A DNA stretch of 64,000 nt from Phragmites australis (Eukaryota > Streptophyta > Magnoliopsida > Poales > Poaceae), in NCBI RefSeq assembly GCF_958298935.1, contig NC_084934.1:6202501-6266500 (forward strand), given 5' to 3'. This document shows, one piece after another, positions 33,550 through 44,941 of the stretch. Each line of letters begins with the position of its first letter. The stretch's first letter is position 1. The notes below the pieces were generated by a model that was not told where the DNA came from, did no database searches, and worked only from the letters and a program-made list of their open reading frames with translations. A program made the translations under genes and the position numbers.

Positions 33550-34914
33550 ATGTCCAGTGATGGCTCCCTCTCCCCGAAGTCCCCTCGTCCGGCCAGGATT
33601 CACACTGAAGACGGTGACGAGTCTGGCAGCCGCACGGTTGACGGCAATGATGGCTCGAGCACACACGGCGCCGGCGGGAGCCAGCAGGCGATGGTCCAGT
33701 GGGTCGTGAGGGAAGCCAGCGGCGTGTTGTCGCTTCCCGTGCTGATGTGCACCAATTACACCGATTGGGCGCTGCTGATGCGTGTGAACCTGCAGGCGTA
33801 GGGCACGTGGGAGGCGATAGATCCCGGGACAGTGGATTACCACGCGGATCGGTTGGCGTTGGCGGCGATCCTATGTGCTATTCCATCGGAGATGTTGCAG
33901 GCGTTGGTGACAAAAAACACGGCGAAGGAGGCATGGGAGGCGATCAAGGTGATGCGCCAGGGAGTTCAGCGCGTCCGTGTAGCAAGCACGCAGAAGTTTC
34001 GTGCTGAATTTGAGTCAATTCAGTTCAAGGATGGTGAGACAATTAACGACTTCTCAATGCGTATCATCGGGCTAGCCAATCGACTGCGCAAGCTCGACGA
34101 TGATTTGCCAGACGAGAAAATCGTTCGCAAGTTTTTGCGCGTGGTGCCCGACAAATTCACGCAAGTGGCGATCTCAGTGGAAATGCTGTTGGACGTGGCG
34201 AGTTTGTCGGTGGAAGAACTAACCAAGAGGCTATGCATCGCCGAGGAATGGTACACGCCGACCGATGTGAATCCGAGCGGCAAGCTGCTGCTCACCAAGG
34301 AGGAGTGGCAGGCCCGGGCGAAGAAGAAGGAGCACGGTGAGAACTCTAATGGTGGCGATAGGGGCGGAGCAGGCCACAGTGGTGGCCGTTCACGCAGCTG
34401 CGGACGTAGCGAAGGCCGCGGACGTGGTGGCCGAGATGGAGCATCGCAGGGAGGTGCGCGCGATTGCTCGAGAGGCAAGTGTTACAACTGTAACAAGTAT
34501 GGTCATTACGCGAAGGAGTGTCGCAATCCGCGCAGGGAACGGCGTGAGGAGGTGAATCTGTCTAAGGCCGACAACGAGCAACACACTTTGCTGGTGGCGG
34601 AGGTGTCCCAGGACACACTGGTGCGCACACTACCGAGTCCCCAGATGCTGATGAATGAAAGGGTGGACGGTGACAGCGGTGTGCAGGACGGCGTGTGGTA
34701 CTTGGACACCGACGCCAGCAATCATATGACCGGGAACCGTGATGCGTTCACGTTGCTGTACCAGTCAGCAATCAGCATGGTGCGCCTCGGCGACGACAGG
34801 TATGTCGAGATACGCGGGAAGGGCACCATCACGCTGCAGTGTCGGAATGAAGATCACCGAGCTCTCACTGAGGTATATTACATCCCTCGACTTCAAAACA
34901 CATTATCAGTGTAG
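33550..34914 (+). pseudogene. Copia D gag and protease
   Basis: The ATG at 33550 opens MSSDGSLSPKSPRPARIHTE. A TAG at 33799-33801 interrupts gag after RVNLQA, where Gln is expected. The rest of gag continues in frame (KEAWEAIKVMRQGVQRVRVA) with the CCHC knuckle CYNCNKYGHYAKEC. The protease site reads WYLDTDASNHMTG: the catalytic Asp-Thr-Gly has become Asp-Thr-Asp. The frame ends in LQNTLSV with a stop at 34912-34914. A run of 12 G (about 34929-34940) follows, and the reading resumes in another frame. Confidence 0.9.
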
Positions 34915-34946
34915 GACAATTAGAAGAAGGGGGGGGGGGGTGCAAA

Positions 34947-35744
34947 GTGGTGATTGAGGATGGAGTGATGGAGATCTTTGATCAAGAGAGAAGGCTGTTG
35001 ACAAGGGCGCCAAGAACTAAAAATAGAATGTATAAGCTGAACCTGAACTTGACCAAACTAGTGTGTTTGCTGACAAAAGGAGGTGATCAGTCTTGGCTGT
35101 GGCATGAAAGGTATGGTCATCTTAATTTTCGTGCTTTAATGAAATTAGGCAAGTCTCAGATGATTCATGGCATGCTAGTGTTAGAACACCCTGAGCAATT
35201 ATGTGAAAATTGTTTGATTGGGAAGCAGACTAGAATTCCTTTTCCTCAAGTTTCTGCATACCGTAGTAAGATGAAGTTGGAATTGACTCATGGAGACCTG
35301 TGTGGTCCTGTTACTCCTCAAACACCAAGTGGCAATAAGTATTTCCTCTTGGTAGTTGATGATTTCAGCAGGTATATGTGGGTGGAGATGCTGAAATACA
35401 AATCTGATGCTCTGAAGCTGTTCAAAAGGGTGAAAGCCCAGGTAGAAGGAATTGTTGGCGTAAGGCTCAGAGCATTCGGGTCAGACCGAGGAGGTGAGTT
35501 CAACTCAATTGAGTTTGAAAATTTCTGCGAAGAAGAAGGAATTAGAAGATACACAACAGCTCCCTATTCACCCCAGCAGAATGGAGTTGTGGAGAGGAGA
35601 AATAGGACTGTTGTGGAGATAGCAAGGTGCATGATGAAAGGTAGAAATGTGCCTACAAAATTCTGGGCTGAGGCATTAAGGACAGCAGTCTATGTTCTGA
35701 ATAGATCACCCACAAAATCTCTGGAGGGATATGACACCATATGA
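34947..35744 (+). pseudogene. Copia D integrase
   Basis: This part has the HHCC finger (HERYGHLNF ... CENCLIGKQ), then HGDLCGPVTPQTPSGNKYFL and VVDDFSRYMWVEML. The catalytic Asp region reads SDRGGEF and the catalytic Glu lies in SPQQNGVVERRNR. It ends at a stop after SPTKSLEGYDTI through a frameshift; PYEAL-type sequence continues in another frame from about 35735. Confidence 0.9.
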
Positions 35745-37897
35745 AGCCTTGTTCAGCAGAAAACCAAATGTGGAACATCTCAGGGTCTTTGGCTGTTTGG
35801 CTCACATGAAGAAGCTAGGACCAGGATAGACAAAACTCAGTGATAGGTCAGTCAAGACTGTGTTGCTTGGATATGAATCAGGTTCAAAAGCCTATAGGGT
35901 ATATGACCCTGTGGCACAAAAGGTTCATATTACTAGAGATGTGGTCTTTGAAGAAGAGAAGAGCTGGCAGTGGGAAACCTCTGGGGAATATTGTGATCCT
36001 GATATTTTCACTGTAAAATATCTGTTTATTGATGGGGCAGATCAGCTTGATGGGAATGTGAGTGAGGAGAATCAATCTGAGCAGCAAAGGACTGATTTCA
36101 GAGGTGTGCCGGATAATATTCAGTCAGAGGCCGTTTCCCAGACTCCATCTCAAAATCAACAACAGACCTCAGCTATCAGTGATCAAGGCAATGTTATATG
36201 GGTTTCACCACCCACCTGTGGTTCACATGATTCTGAGGGTAATGCCATTAGGTATCGAGGATTGGAGGATATCTACAACAGCACTGCCCCAGTTTTCTCC
36301 TTTGCTGAAACTGATGTTGAACAGGAAGACATATGCTTGATATCAACTGAAGAACCTTCATGTGTTGAGCAAGCTATGACTGAGGAAAAATGGAGACTAG
36401 CCATGGAGGAAGAAATGAGAGCTATCAAAGAAAATCAGACATGGGAGCCAGCCACACTCCCTGTTGGTTGCAAAGCTATTGGGCTTAAGTGGGTCTTTAA
36501 ACTGAAAAAGGATCCTGAAGGGAACATAGTTCGATACAAGGCAAGATTGGTGGCCCAGGGATATGCTCAACGTCAGGGGGTGGATTATGATGAAGTATTA
36601 GCTCCTGTGGCCAGGATGGAGTCAGTGAGGGTGCTGGCAGCTTTAGCAGCACATGGTGGATGGGAAATACACCACATGGATGTAAAATCAGCATTCTTAA
36701 ATGGTGACCTCACTGAAGATGTATTCGTGCAACAACCACCTGGATATGCTGATACTGACAATCAGAAAGTTGTTCTCAAGTTGAAGAAGGCCTTGTATGG
36801 TTTGAAGCAGGTACCACGTGCATGGAATGCAAAATTGGATATCTCACTGCTCTCACTTGGGTTCAGTCGAAGCTCCTCTGAATATGCAGTCTATAGAAGG
36901 GAAGGAGCAGGTGAGGTACTATTGGTTGGTGTCTATGTTGATGATTTGGTTGTCACAGGGTCAGACAACAAGGATATTGAAGAATTCAAAGCACAAATGA
37001 GCTCAATGTTCAAAATGAGTGACCTTGGTTTGTTGAGTTTTTATCTAGGCATTGAAGTAAAGCAAGACAAAGAGAAGATCACTTTGTGTCAAATCAGTTA
37101 TGCAAAGAAGATTATGAAAAATACAGGTATGCTGGGCTGCAACCCATGTGCAGTACCAATGGATTCCAGATTGAAGTTGACAAAGAATAGCACTGATCCT
37201 CCAGTTGACCCTACTGAATACAGAAGTGTTGTGGGAAGCCTTCGCTACCTTGTGAATACCAGACCTGATCTGGCCTTTTCGGTAGGAGTGGTAAACAGAT
37301 ATATGGAGAGACCCACAACAATGCATAAGGCAGCTGTCAAGCAAATTTTGAGGTATGTACAGGGAACACTCAATTGTGGTTGTATTCTGAAGAAAGGGGT
37401 AAAATCAGATGAGGGCCTGGTTGGTTTTAGTGATAGTGATTTAGCAGGTGACTTTGATGACCGGAAAAGCACTGGAGGGATGGTTTTCTTTTTGGGAGGA
37501 AATTTGATCACATGGAATTCCCAAAAACAGAAGATTGTAGCCTTGTCATCATGTGAGGCAGAGTATATTGTAGCTGCAAATGCAACTTGTCAAGGATTAT
37601 GGTTGTCTCGGTTCATTGCAGACCTAGTGGGTAAAAACACAAAAGTTTTCAAGCTGAACGTGGACAATCTCTCTGCAATTGAGCTAAGCAAGAATCCGGT
37701 TCATCACAGCAGAAGTAAGCACATTGACACAAAATTTCACTTCATCCGAGAGTGCATAATAGATGGAAAGATGAAGATAGAGCATGTCAGATGGGCAATT
37801 AGCTGACATAATGACCAAGGCTCTCGAGCGTGTGAAGTTCGTTGAAATGAGGCTTCGGCTTTGTGTTATGGAGATTACTCCAGGACAATGTCTAAGG
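35735..37897 (+). pseudogene. Copia D reverse transcriptase and RNase H
   Basis: The main open stretch is 35860-37806. RT motifs are IGLKWVFKLKKDPEGNIVRY, KARLVAQGYAQRQGVDYDEV, MDVKSAFLNGDLTEDVFV, ALYGLKQVPRAWN and VYVDDLVVTG (near 36934). RNase H has FSDSDLAGDFDDRKSTGG, LSSCEAEYI and NPVHHSRSKHIDTKF. A frameshift near 37785 truncates the tail; QLADIMTKALERV continues in another frame. Stops lie in the linker before 35860. Confidence 0.9.
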
Positions 37898-37905
37898 GGG
37901 TGATA

Positions 37906-38287
37906 TGTTGTGTTAGACATGTCCGGGGTGTATTTATGTGTGTGCATATGTATTCGCGTATGTGTGCGTGTATTCGTAGCTTTATACGCGCTCAACTAAC
38001 CAGCGGGAGCTTCGTCCAGCAGAGTGCTATGCAGTTGTGCGTGCGACGATTTCAGAGCTCGGGTGTGAGGTGGGCGATGAAATAGACGGTGTAACGTGTG
38101 ATCGTGTGAAGCCTAAGTGCTATGAATAAATGAAAAGACCAAAAACGAGGGGATCAATTCGACCCCCCGGAAAAACTCTGGCTCTTGCATTCTCTGAACT
38201 TTCAGTTGGCTGAATTCACTGTTCATCGTTTTGCAAGTTCAGAATTGTGTGAGATTGAGTGAGAGCGAGTTGATTTTGACTCCAACA
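37906..38287 (+). repeat. Copia D 3' LTR (382 bp)
   Basis: It is preceded by the purine tract TCTAAGGGGGTGATA and has the same length as the 5' LTR. Confidence 0.95.
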
Positions 38288-38883
38288 CCTCCAGCGTCGT
38301 CGACCTCGTTCCTGGTCACCACCACGGTAGACATGTCGAGGAACCTGAACTGGTCGGTGTAGGTGAGCCTGGACACGAGCGACCTTGCGTGGCGCGTCCT
38401 GAAGACCGACGCACGGTGGGGTCCTCGGGTGCAGCCACGCGCCGCTTGTGGAAAGCGGCGACGGCGACGCGGACGACGCTGGCGAAGGGGCTCCCCTCAG
38501 GGCGCAGGTGGACGTAGAGCCCCGCGCCGTCGAAGAAGATTGTGTTGGAGGCGAGCATGAGCGCGGCAGGGATGGCGAACCCGATCCACTAGCTCACGTT
38601 GTTCTGCACGTAGATGATAGCCGTGGACGAGCCGCAGACGGCGATGGTGAAGGTGAAGTAGTACCAGTTGAAGAAGCTATTGATGCCGCGGCAGCCGGAC
38701 TCAACACGCGGGTCGAACTGGTCGGCCCCGAACGACAGGCTGCATGGCCTGATATGCCACCCATGCCCATCATGATGAACAAGAACGACAGCACCAGTAC
38801 TGCGAACTGCCCCCTCGTCCTGCCCGTGCACGGAGGTGGGTGCAGCGCTGGCACACCAGCCGTCAGTGTCAGGAATTCAGGAT

Positions 38884-39454
38884 TGTTGGGTCCGACCATT
38901 GGATCACGTGCACGACCACTCTAGATTCGCGACAACGCAGGCGATCAGATTTCTCAACCATCCGAGCAACCAAAGTATGGAAGCACACCAACTCACGACC
39001 ACCAGTCATGACCAGCTTGAGCGACTAGTCGTACGTGCTCGACCACGACTAGTTGGCTATCTGCTGTGTGCGTGCTGCTCTCGATCACACCGATCGACCA
39101 GGAACGTCCAGCTACTCCTGAGTCACGTACTACTCACTGAGAACGATCTCACGTATCTCGATGAGAACAATAAAACAAGGCAAAAGCTCTCTAGAGAAAA
39201 TTTTAGACTCTATTCAACTCGTGACTTGCACGACTCTATATCTTGCTTACAAATTAGAGACTACAACTCATATTTATAGCAACCTACTAACTCTGAATCC
39301 TAACATAAATCGTGCCATCCCATGATCCGATTCCGACTCGAACTCTGCACACATACGAACAACGCTATAGTCGTATACGAACCGTATATGAACTCCTTGC
39401 TTTCGACTGTCATGAATCGAGTTTCGAGGCCTACGATAAGGATTAAGTCCAACA
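38884..39454 (-). repeat. Copia C 3' LTR (571 bp)
   Basis: TGTTGGGTCC...AAGTCCAACA, next to TACTCCCCCTTAATCT, the complement of the purine tract. Confidence 0.94.
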
Positions 39455-39559
39455 TACTCCCCCTTAATCTTGTCCTGGGTCTAGATCATGAACTCCCAAA
39501 AGATATCGTATGCCCACTAGCTTTACCGCCAGCAATGCCTTTGTTAGAGCGTCAGCTCG

Positions 39560-41160
39560 CTACTCCTCTGTGCAGATGAAATCTACCTCAATCTGGCCTT
39601 CTTCAACGCACTCACGGATGAAATAAAACTTGGTGTCAATGTGTTTACTGCGGCCATGAAACACTGGATTCTTTATCAAAGCAATCGTTGATTTGTTATC
39701 AATAAATAATTTGACTGCTTTGGGCTCTTGTCCTGTCAGCTCCCCCAACAGACTTCTAAGCCACAGTGCTTGGCATGCCGCCATCGTTGCCGCCATAAAC
39801 CGAGCTTCGCAGGAAGACAAAGCAATTGTTTTATGCTTCTGCGAGTTCCATGACACCAAGCTGTCATTAATGTAGAAAGCCATACCTCCAGTACTCTTTC
39901 TGTCATCCATGTCACCAGCCAGATCACTATCTATGTAGCCGGTGATGACCTCTGTTTCTCCTCCTCTGGTATACACAATACCATAATGCATGGTGCCCTT
40001 TAAATACCGAAGAATCTGCTTTACTGCCTTGTAATGCATCACCGTGGGTATCTCCATAAATCTGCTTGCCACCCCAACAGCAAAAGAAAGATCAGGTCTT
40101 GTATGGAGTAAATACATCAAGCAACCGATAATGCGATGATACTCGGTTGCATCAACCAGTTGTCCATCTGGATCCTTATGCATCTGCACCCTTTGTTCCA
40201 TGGGGAATTTTGTGGGATTGCAATCCAGCATACCGAACTGACCAAGAACCTTCTTCGCACACGATGTTTGCTTGATGGTAATTCGCCCATTTTCTTGCGT
40301 TACCTCAATCCCGAGATAGTAATTGAGCAATCCGAGATTGGTCATCTCGAACTCACTCATCATCTGCTGCTTGAATCCGATAATCTCTTCTGGACTTTCT
40401 CCTGTCACAATGAGATCATCAACATATGGTCCAATAATAATTCCATGTTGGCCTGTTCCTCTTGTGTATACGGCGCGATCTTGAGCACACTTCACAAATC
40501 CAAGTTGCTTCAAGCTTCTATCAAGCCGAATATTCCATGCCCGTGGCGCTTGGCGAAGTCCATACAACGCCTTGCTAAGTTTGAGCACAAGATGCTCTTT
40601 GTTCTTCACTACAAATCCCTCCGGCTGGGTCACGTATACTTCCTCTTCAAGCTCACCATTTAAGAATGCCGATTTGACATCGAGATGATGAACTTGCCAA
40701 CCTCGGTTAGCTGCAACAGCAAGGATGACGCGTACGGTGTCCAGCCTAGCCACTGGCGCAAACACTTCTTTGAAATCGATTCCTTGCCACTGCACATATC
40801 CCTTCGCGACCAGCCTTGCCTTATGCTTGATCACATCTCCATCTGAGTTCTTCTTCAGTTTGTAAACCCATTTGAGCCCAATTAGCTTGTGATCAGCTGG
40901 CAATGCCGTGAGAGTCCATATGTTATTCTTCTCTATGGACTCGATCTACTTGGTCATGGTGTCCTCCCATACCTGCTGTCCAACAGCCTCAAGGTAGCAA
41001 GACAGCTCCTCCGTCTCCATGAGCATGACATTTGCTTCCAAGTCTTCATCGAGATCCACCCTTAGAGCATCTCTCATGATGTCAGCAATGTGCGTGTAGC
41101 GCACAGGATCCTCATCTGTGTTGCTGCTCCCACTCGATAGCGGTGTGGCCCAATCATCCA
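39560..41160 (-). pseudogene. Copia C reverse transcriptase and RNase H
   Basis: The minus frame 40903-39560 is open for 447 codons. It has LIGLKWVYKLKKNSDGDVIK, HLDVKSAFLNGELEEEVYV, ALYGLRQAPRAWN, then PYVDDLIVTG (near 40422) and YLGIEVTQENGRITIK. RNase H has YIDSDLAGDMDDRKSTGG, LSSCEARFMA (Glu to Arg in the usual CEAEF) and NPVFHGRSKHIDTKFYFIRE. It runs into the polypurine tract. A stop near 40950 separates it from the upstream linker. Confidence 0.9.
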
Positions 41161-42784
41161 CCAGCAATTAAGGTGCTGGCAGCACCACTAGATTGGTGGG
41201 GTTTTTTTGGAGAGTCGGTTGCCGTGCGTGCCGCAACGCGTCTCCTGGTTACTGGCCCTTCCGGCGTCACCTCACCGGCTAGCGGAGTCGATGAAGGAGC
41301 TTGATCATCATTTGTCGCGGGCGTTGGCACACCTGCTGGACCACCCGTGGGTGGCATAGTACCGCCCATCGGCGGCTCAGTGCTAATCGCCTCCTCAACA
41401 TCGAAATCAGATGGCTCTCCGCCACCTGTTCTTGTACACCAGCTCCACTCCATGCTTTCATTGAATTTAACATCATGGCTTACATGAATTTTCCCGCGCC
41501 TTGGATCAAAGAGACGATGCGCCTTGCAGCCGTCTTTGACACCAAGATACACCATCGGCTGGCTTCGGTCGTCAAGCTTCTTCAAGTATGGTATTGTCAC
41601 CTTCACGTGTGCAATGCAGCCGAACACACGAAGATGCGCCAAATGCGGCTTCTTTCCGTTCCAAGCCTCGAACGTGGTGCGTTCGTCCAGCGCCTTCGTC
41701 GGTAGACAGTTCAGCAGATCACCGCGTGCCACATCGCCTCCCCTCAAAACCTTCCAGGCACATTCATGCTCCTGAGGAGGGACCTCACCATCGCCATCAC
41801 GGTCCTATTCCTCTGCTCCACCACACCGTTTTGTTGTGGCGTGTATGGCGCGGTGAGGTGCCGTTTGATCCCGGCCTCCTCGCAAAACTGAGTGTACTCA
41901 GTAGAGAGGAATTCGCCACCGCGATCAGTCCTCAACGTCTTGATGCGTTCCCCACTCGTGTTCTCGGCCTACAACTTGAACTTTCTGAACATGGAGCAAG
42001 CTTGGTCCTTCGACTTGATCACGAACACCCACATCCATCATGAGTAATCATCAATAATTAACATAAAGTAACTATTACCGATGAGTGTCGAAGGTGTGAT
42101 CGGCCCGCAAAGGTCAGCATGTAGCAGCTCCAGTGGCTTCTCCACTCTAAATGTTGTCGCTGCTGGGAACGGCTGCCTCGCCTGCTTTGCCAACAAACAC
42201 CTGTGACATAACTCATTCAGGTATGTGATCGGCAGTACTCCTGCCACCATTCCCTTATCGACGAGCAGCTTCATAGCAATGAAGTTGACATGTTCTAGTC
42301 TCGCATGCCAAAGCCACGCTGGGTCTTAAAGGCTTGTTAAGAGACACACTGGTGTTGCTTGATGCAGCTCGATCTTGTAGAGGCGATTTGGAGTTCGCCT
42401 CACTTTCATCAGTAACCGTGCAGGGCTATTATCATACACACGTAGATGTTCAGCATCCATGATCACCTTGTGTCCAACTTCGGTAAATTATCGAAGGCTG
42501 ATGATATTGCTGCACAGTCTTGGAATGTAGTAGACTTCCTGCAACAGCCACTGGTCACTGTTCTTGCAGCTGAACATGACAGGCCCTAAGCCCATTATCT
42601 GCATCGTGGAGCCATCCCCGAACTTCACCTTACCAGTGACACCTTCGTTCAGCTCTCTGAACTTCTCTTTGTCACTGGTCATGTGATTACTGGCCCTATT
42701 GTCTAGGTACCAGACCTCAGAGCTAGAGCCTCCCTCCATTGTGTCGCGTAGTTCCGGCTTCACTTTCTCCTCATTCAACAGCAC
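41154..42784 (-). pseudogene. Copia C protease and integrase
   Basis: From 42784 the frame gives WYLDNRASNHMTSDKEKF (protease site, Gly replaced by Arg) and FGDGSTMQIMGLGP. Integrase pieces follow: CHRCLLAKQ, LHADLCGPITPSTLIGNSYF, RTDRGGEFLSTEY and TAPYTPQQNGVVEQRNRTV. Several stops and frame changes separate them, so no continuous integrase remains. Confidence 0.88.
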
Positions 42785-43805
42785 GGCTCCCGCTGGTGTT
42801 GCTGTTCTTATGCTGGCTCTTCTGACACCACGAGTAGTAGGGCCGGCTCGGTGTCGTCAGCACGAGTGAGATGTGTTTCCTCTTCCTTCTTCTTTGGTGC
42901 CTTGCCTCGTTCGCGTAGTGCCCCATCTTGTGGCAATTAAAGCACTTGATGTGGCTCTTGTTGTGGTGACCGCTGCTCGAGCCGCTCTCCTCGTCATTGC
43001 GTGACATCCCACCGTGACCACCTCTGCCATGGCCTCTTCCACGTCCACGACCACTTCGGTCGCGGTTGCTACTATCTGCAGCAAGATGGGATTTACCCTT
43101 GTTGCTTGATGAGGAGTTGCCACCATCCTTCTTTTGTCGCGCCTGCCACTCAGCCTAAGTGAACAGAAGCTGGCTGTCGCCGATGCTAGTGCCACCGGAT
43201 GCACGCGAGTGAGTACGTTCTTCAAACACCTTAAGCCGCCCCATGGCTTCCTCGAATGACATCTTGTCGAGGTCATAGAACTGCTCGATCGCAGTGATCA
43301 CACTCAGGAACCGATTCGGTGCGGTGTCAAACAGCTTTTTGACCAATGCAGCATCGTCGAGCGTCTCCCCTAGATTTGCGTACCTGACGGACATGCTGTT
43401 GAGTCTTCTAGCGTACTGGTCCAGGCTCTCTCCCTCCTGCATGCGCATGGTGTTGAAATCGCTCTTCAACGTGAGAAGCTACCTGTTCTTGACGCGATCC
43501 GTGCCGACGAACCTTGTCTTGAGACAATCCCAAACCTCCTTCGCGGTTTTCTTCTTTGCCACTTGCATCAGGAGATCCTTCGGGAGATCTTGGAAGAGAT
43601 GCGACCTCGCCTTCTTGTCCTTCTTCTCGTCGACGGCCGCATCGGCCGCTAGCTCTACTGCTTCCCAGACGCCTTGATCTTCCATCATCGCCTGCACGCG
43701 AATCACCCAGCTCGTGTAGTTCGTCGTCGTCAACTGCGGGTACAGGAATGCCCCCCCCCCCCGGCCGCTCTCCCGCGCCACCTTGCCCTGAGGTACGATC
43801 GACAT
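42771..43805 (-). pseudogene. Copia C gag
   Basis: The ATG at 43805 opens MSIVPQGKVARESGRGGGAF, next to a C13 run (plus strand, about 43751-43763). TAG codons near 43478 and 43154 interrupt gag, both where Gln is expected. The body has PQLTTTNYTSWVIRVQAMME and DAALVKKLFDTAPNRFL and is similar to Copia A gag. The knuckle CFNCHKMGHYANEA has lost its last Cys. Confidence 0.9.
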
Positions 43806-43830
43806 CTTTCTGAGTTAGTGCTACACACTA

Positions 43831-43845
43831 CGAGATCTGATACCA
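43831..43845 (-). other. Copia C primer-binding site
   Basis: On the minus strand the sequence next to the LTR reads TGGTATCAGATCTCG, an initiator-Met type primer site. Confidence 0.85.
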
Positions 43846-43847
43846 GA

Positions 43848-44415
43848 TGTTGGGTCTGACCACTGGATCACGTGCGCGACCACTCCGGATTTGCGACAAC
43901 ACAAGCGATCAGGTTTCTCGACTACCCGAGCGACCAGAGTATGGAAGCACGCCAACTCAAGACCACCAGTCACGACCAGCTTGAACGACCAGTCATATGT
44001 GCTCTACCACGACTAGTCTGGCACCGTGTACGTGCTGCTCTTGATCACACCGATCGACCATCAAAGTCCAGCTACTCCTGAGTCGCGTACTACTCGGTGA
44101 GAACAATCTCACGTATCTCGATGAGAACAATAAAACAAGGCAAAAGCTCTCTGGAGGAAATTTTAGATTCTATTCAACTCGTGACTTGCATGACTCTATA
44201 TCTTGCTTACAGATTAGAGATTACAACTCATATTTATAGCAATCTGCTAACTCCGAACCCTAACACGAATCATGCCATCCCACGATCCGATTCCGACTCG
44301 AACTCTGCACACATACGAACGACGCTATAGCTGTATACAAACCGTATATAAACTCCTTGCTTTCGTACTATCATGAATCAAGTTCCAAGACCTACGACAA
44401 GGATTAAGAACAACA
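43848..44415 (-). repeat. Copia C 5' LTR (568 bp)
   Basis: TGTTGGGTCT...AAGAACAACA. It is the partner of 38884-39454. Confidence 0.94.
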
Positions 44416-44941
44416 TGGATAATCACGCCGTGCGATCGATAGAGAATTGCAACATCAAGAAAGAAATCAAAAGAATCACCACAATAAATTCCAAATCAAA
44501 TTGGCAATGCCATTCGCTGAAGGTGGCTTACGATTAGTGCGGCGACGCAGCCGATGCCGACGGTGGCGTAGCGGCCGAGAGCCCGAGGTAGAGGTCGGAG
44601 GCCAAGGCGCCAAAGACGGTGGCGAGGTTGGTGGTGCCGCTGAACGCGTTGAGCGCCACGCCGGCGCGGACGTTGCTCGTGTGGAAGACAGATGTCAGGT
44701 ACACCATCAGGTTCGCCGCCGTGCCAATGCTGCCCAGCTTCTTAAACGTCTAGCTCGTTGCCAATCAAGAACGGCATCGTCTTCCACCCCCGGTACGGGA
44801 CCTTCGGCTCCTTCGTCGCAATAGAGTCCAAGTCATCGTCGTTGCCTCCCTCGTTAGAGTGGACCGTGCGAATCGTGTCGGAGACTCGGAGTTGGGCTGC
44901 TCTGGATGGCCGCCGGCGCCGGAAGCAGAGGGCGGCGTCAT

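Larger units (their letters stand above)
33136..38287 (+). mobile_element. Copia element D, complete but decayed (5152 bp)
   Basis: LTRs lie at 33136-33517 and 37906-38287. The flanks CCGCC (33131-33135) and CCTCC (38288-38292) are the target duplication with one change. It contains primer site, gag, protease, integrase, RT, RNase H and purine tract. LTRs differ at about 30 of 382 positions by hand count. It lies in an exon of the NPF gene, in opposite orientation to it. Confidence 0.95.
38884..44415 (-). mobile_element. Copia element C, complete and oldest of the NPF insertions (5532 bp)
   Basis: LTRs lie at 38884-39454 and 43848-44415. The flanks AGGAT (38879-38883) and TGGAT (44416-44420) are an imperfect 5-bp target duplication. 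On the minus strand the order is LTR, primer site, gag, protease, integrase, RT, RNase H, purine tract (rc of 39455-39468), LTR. LTR divergence is roughly 10-12% by eye. It inserted at or next to the NPF intron. Confidence 0.94.
27798..44941 (-). pseudogene. NPF (NRT1/PTR family) transporter pseudogene split by three Copia elements
   Basis: Proton-coupled nitrate/peptide-type membrane transporter family. Four pieces read in order on the minus strand. 44941-44532 holds GWKTMPF then KLGSIGTAANLMVYLTSVFH and a GT donor. 38883-38288 holds [22 protein letters not shown] and [20 protein letters not shown]. 33135-32708 holds KDPWRLCSLQQVEEAKCIIR and AFAQTNT. 28266-27798 holds VPQLAMLGLSEAFKLASQME, QFPENMRSVA and the tail KWLGAYGIDQWLARSV to the stop. 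They total about 1.9 kb, right for a roughly 600-aa NPF. Lesions: 4-bp CTAG insertion at 44750-44753, frameshift near 38750, stops at the start of the 38589 frame, in 33135-32708 (two) and at 28216-28218, and a frameshift near 27895. No good acceptor AG is visible before the second piece. Clearly dead. The subfamily was not determined. Confidence 0.92.
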
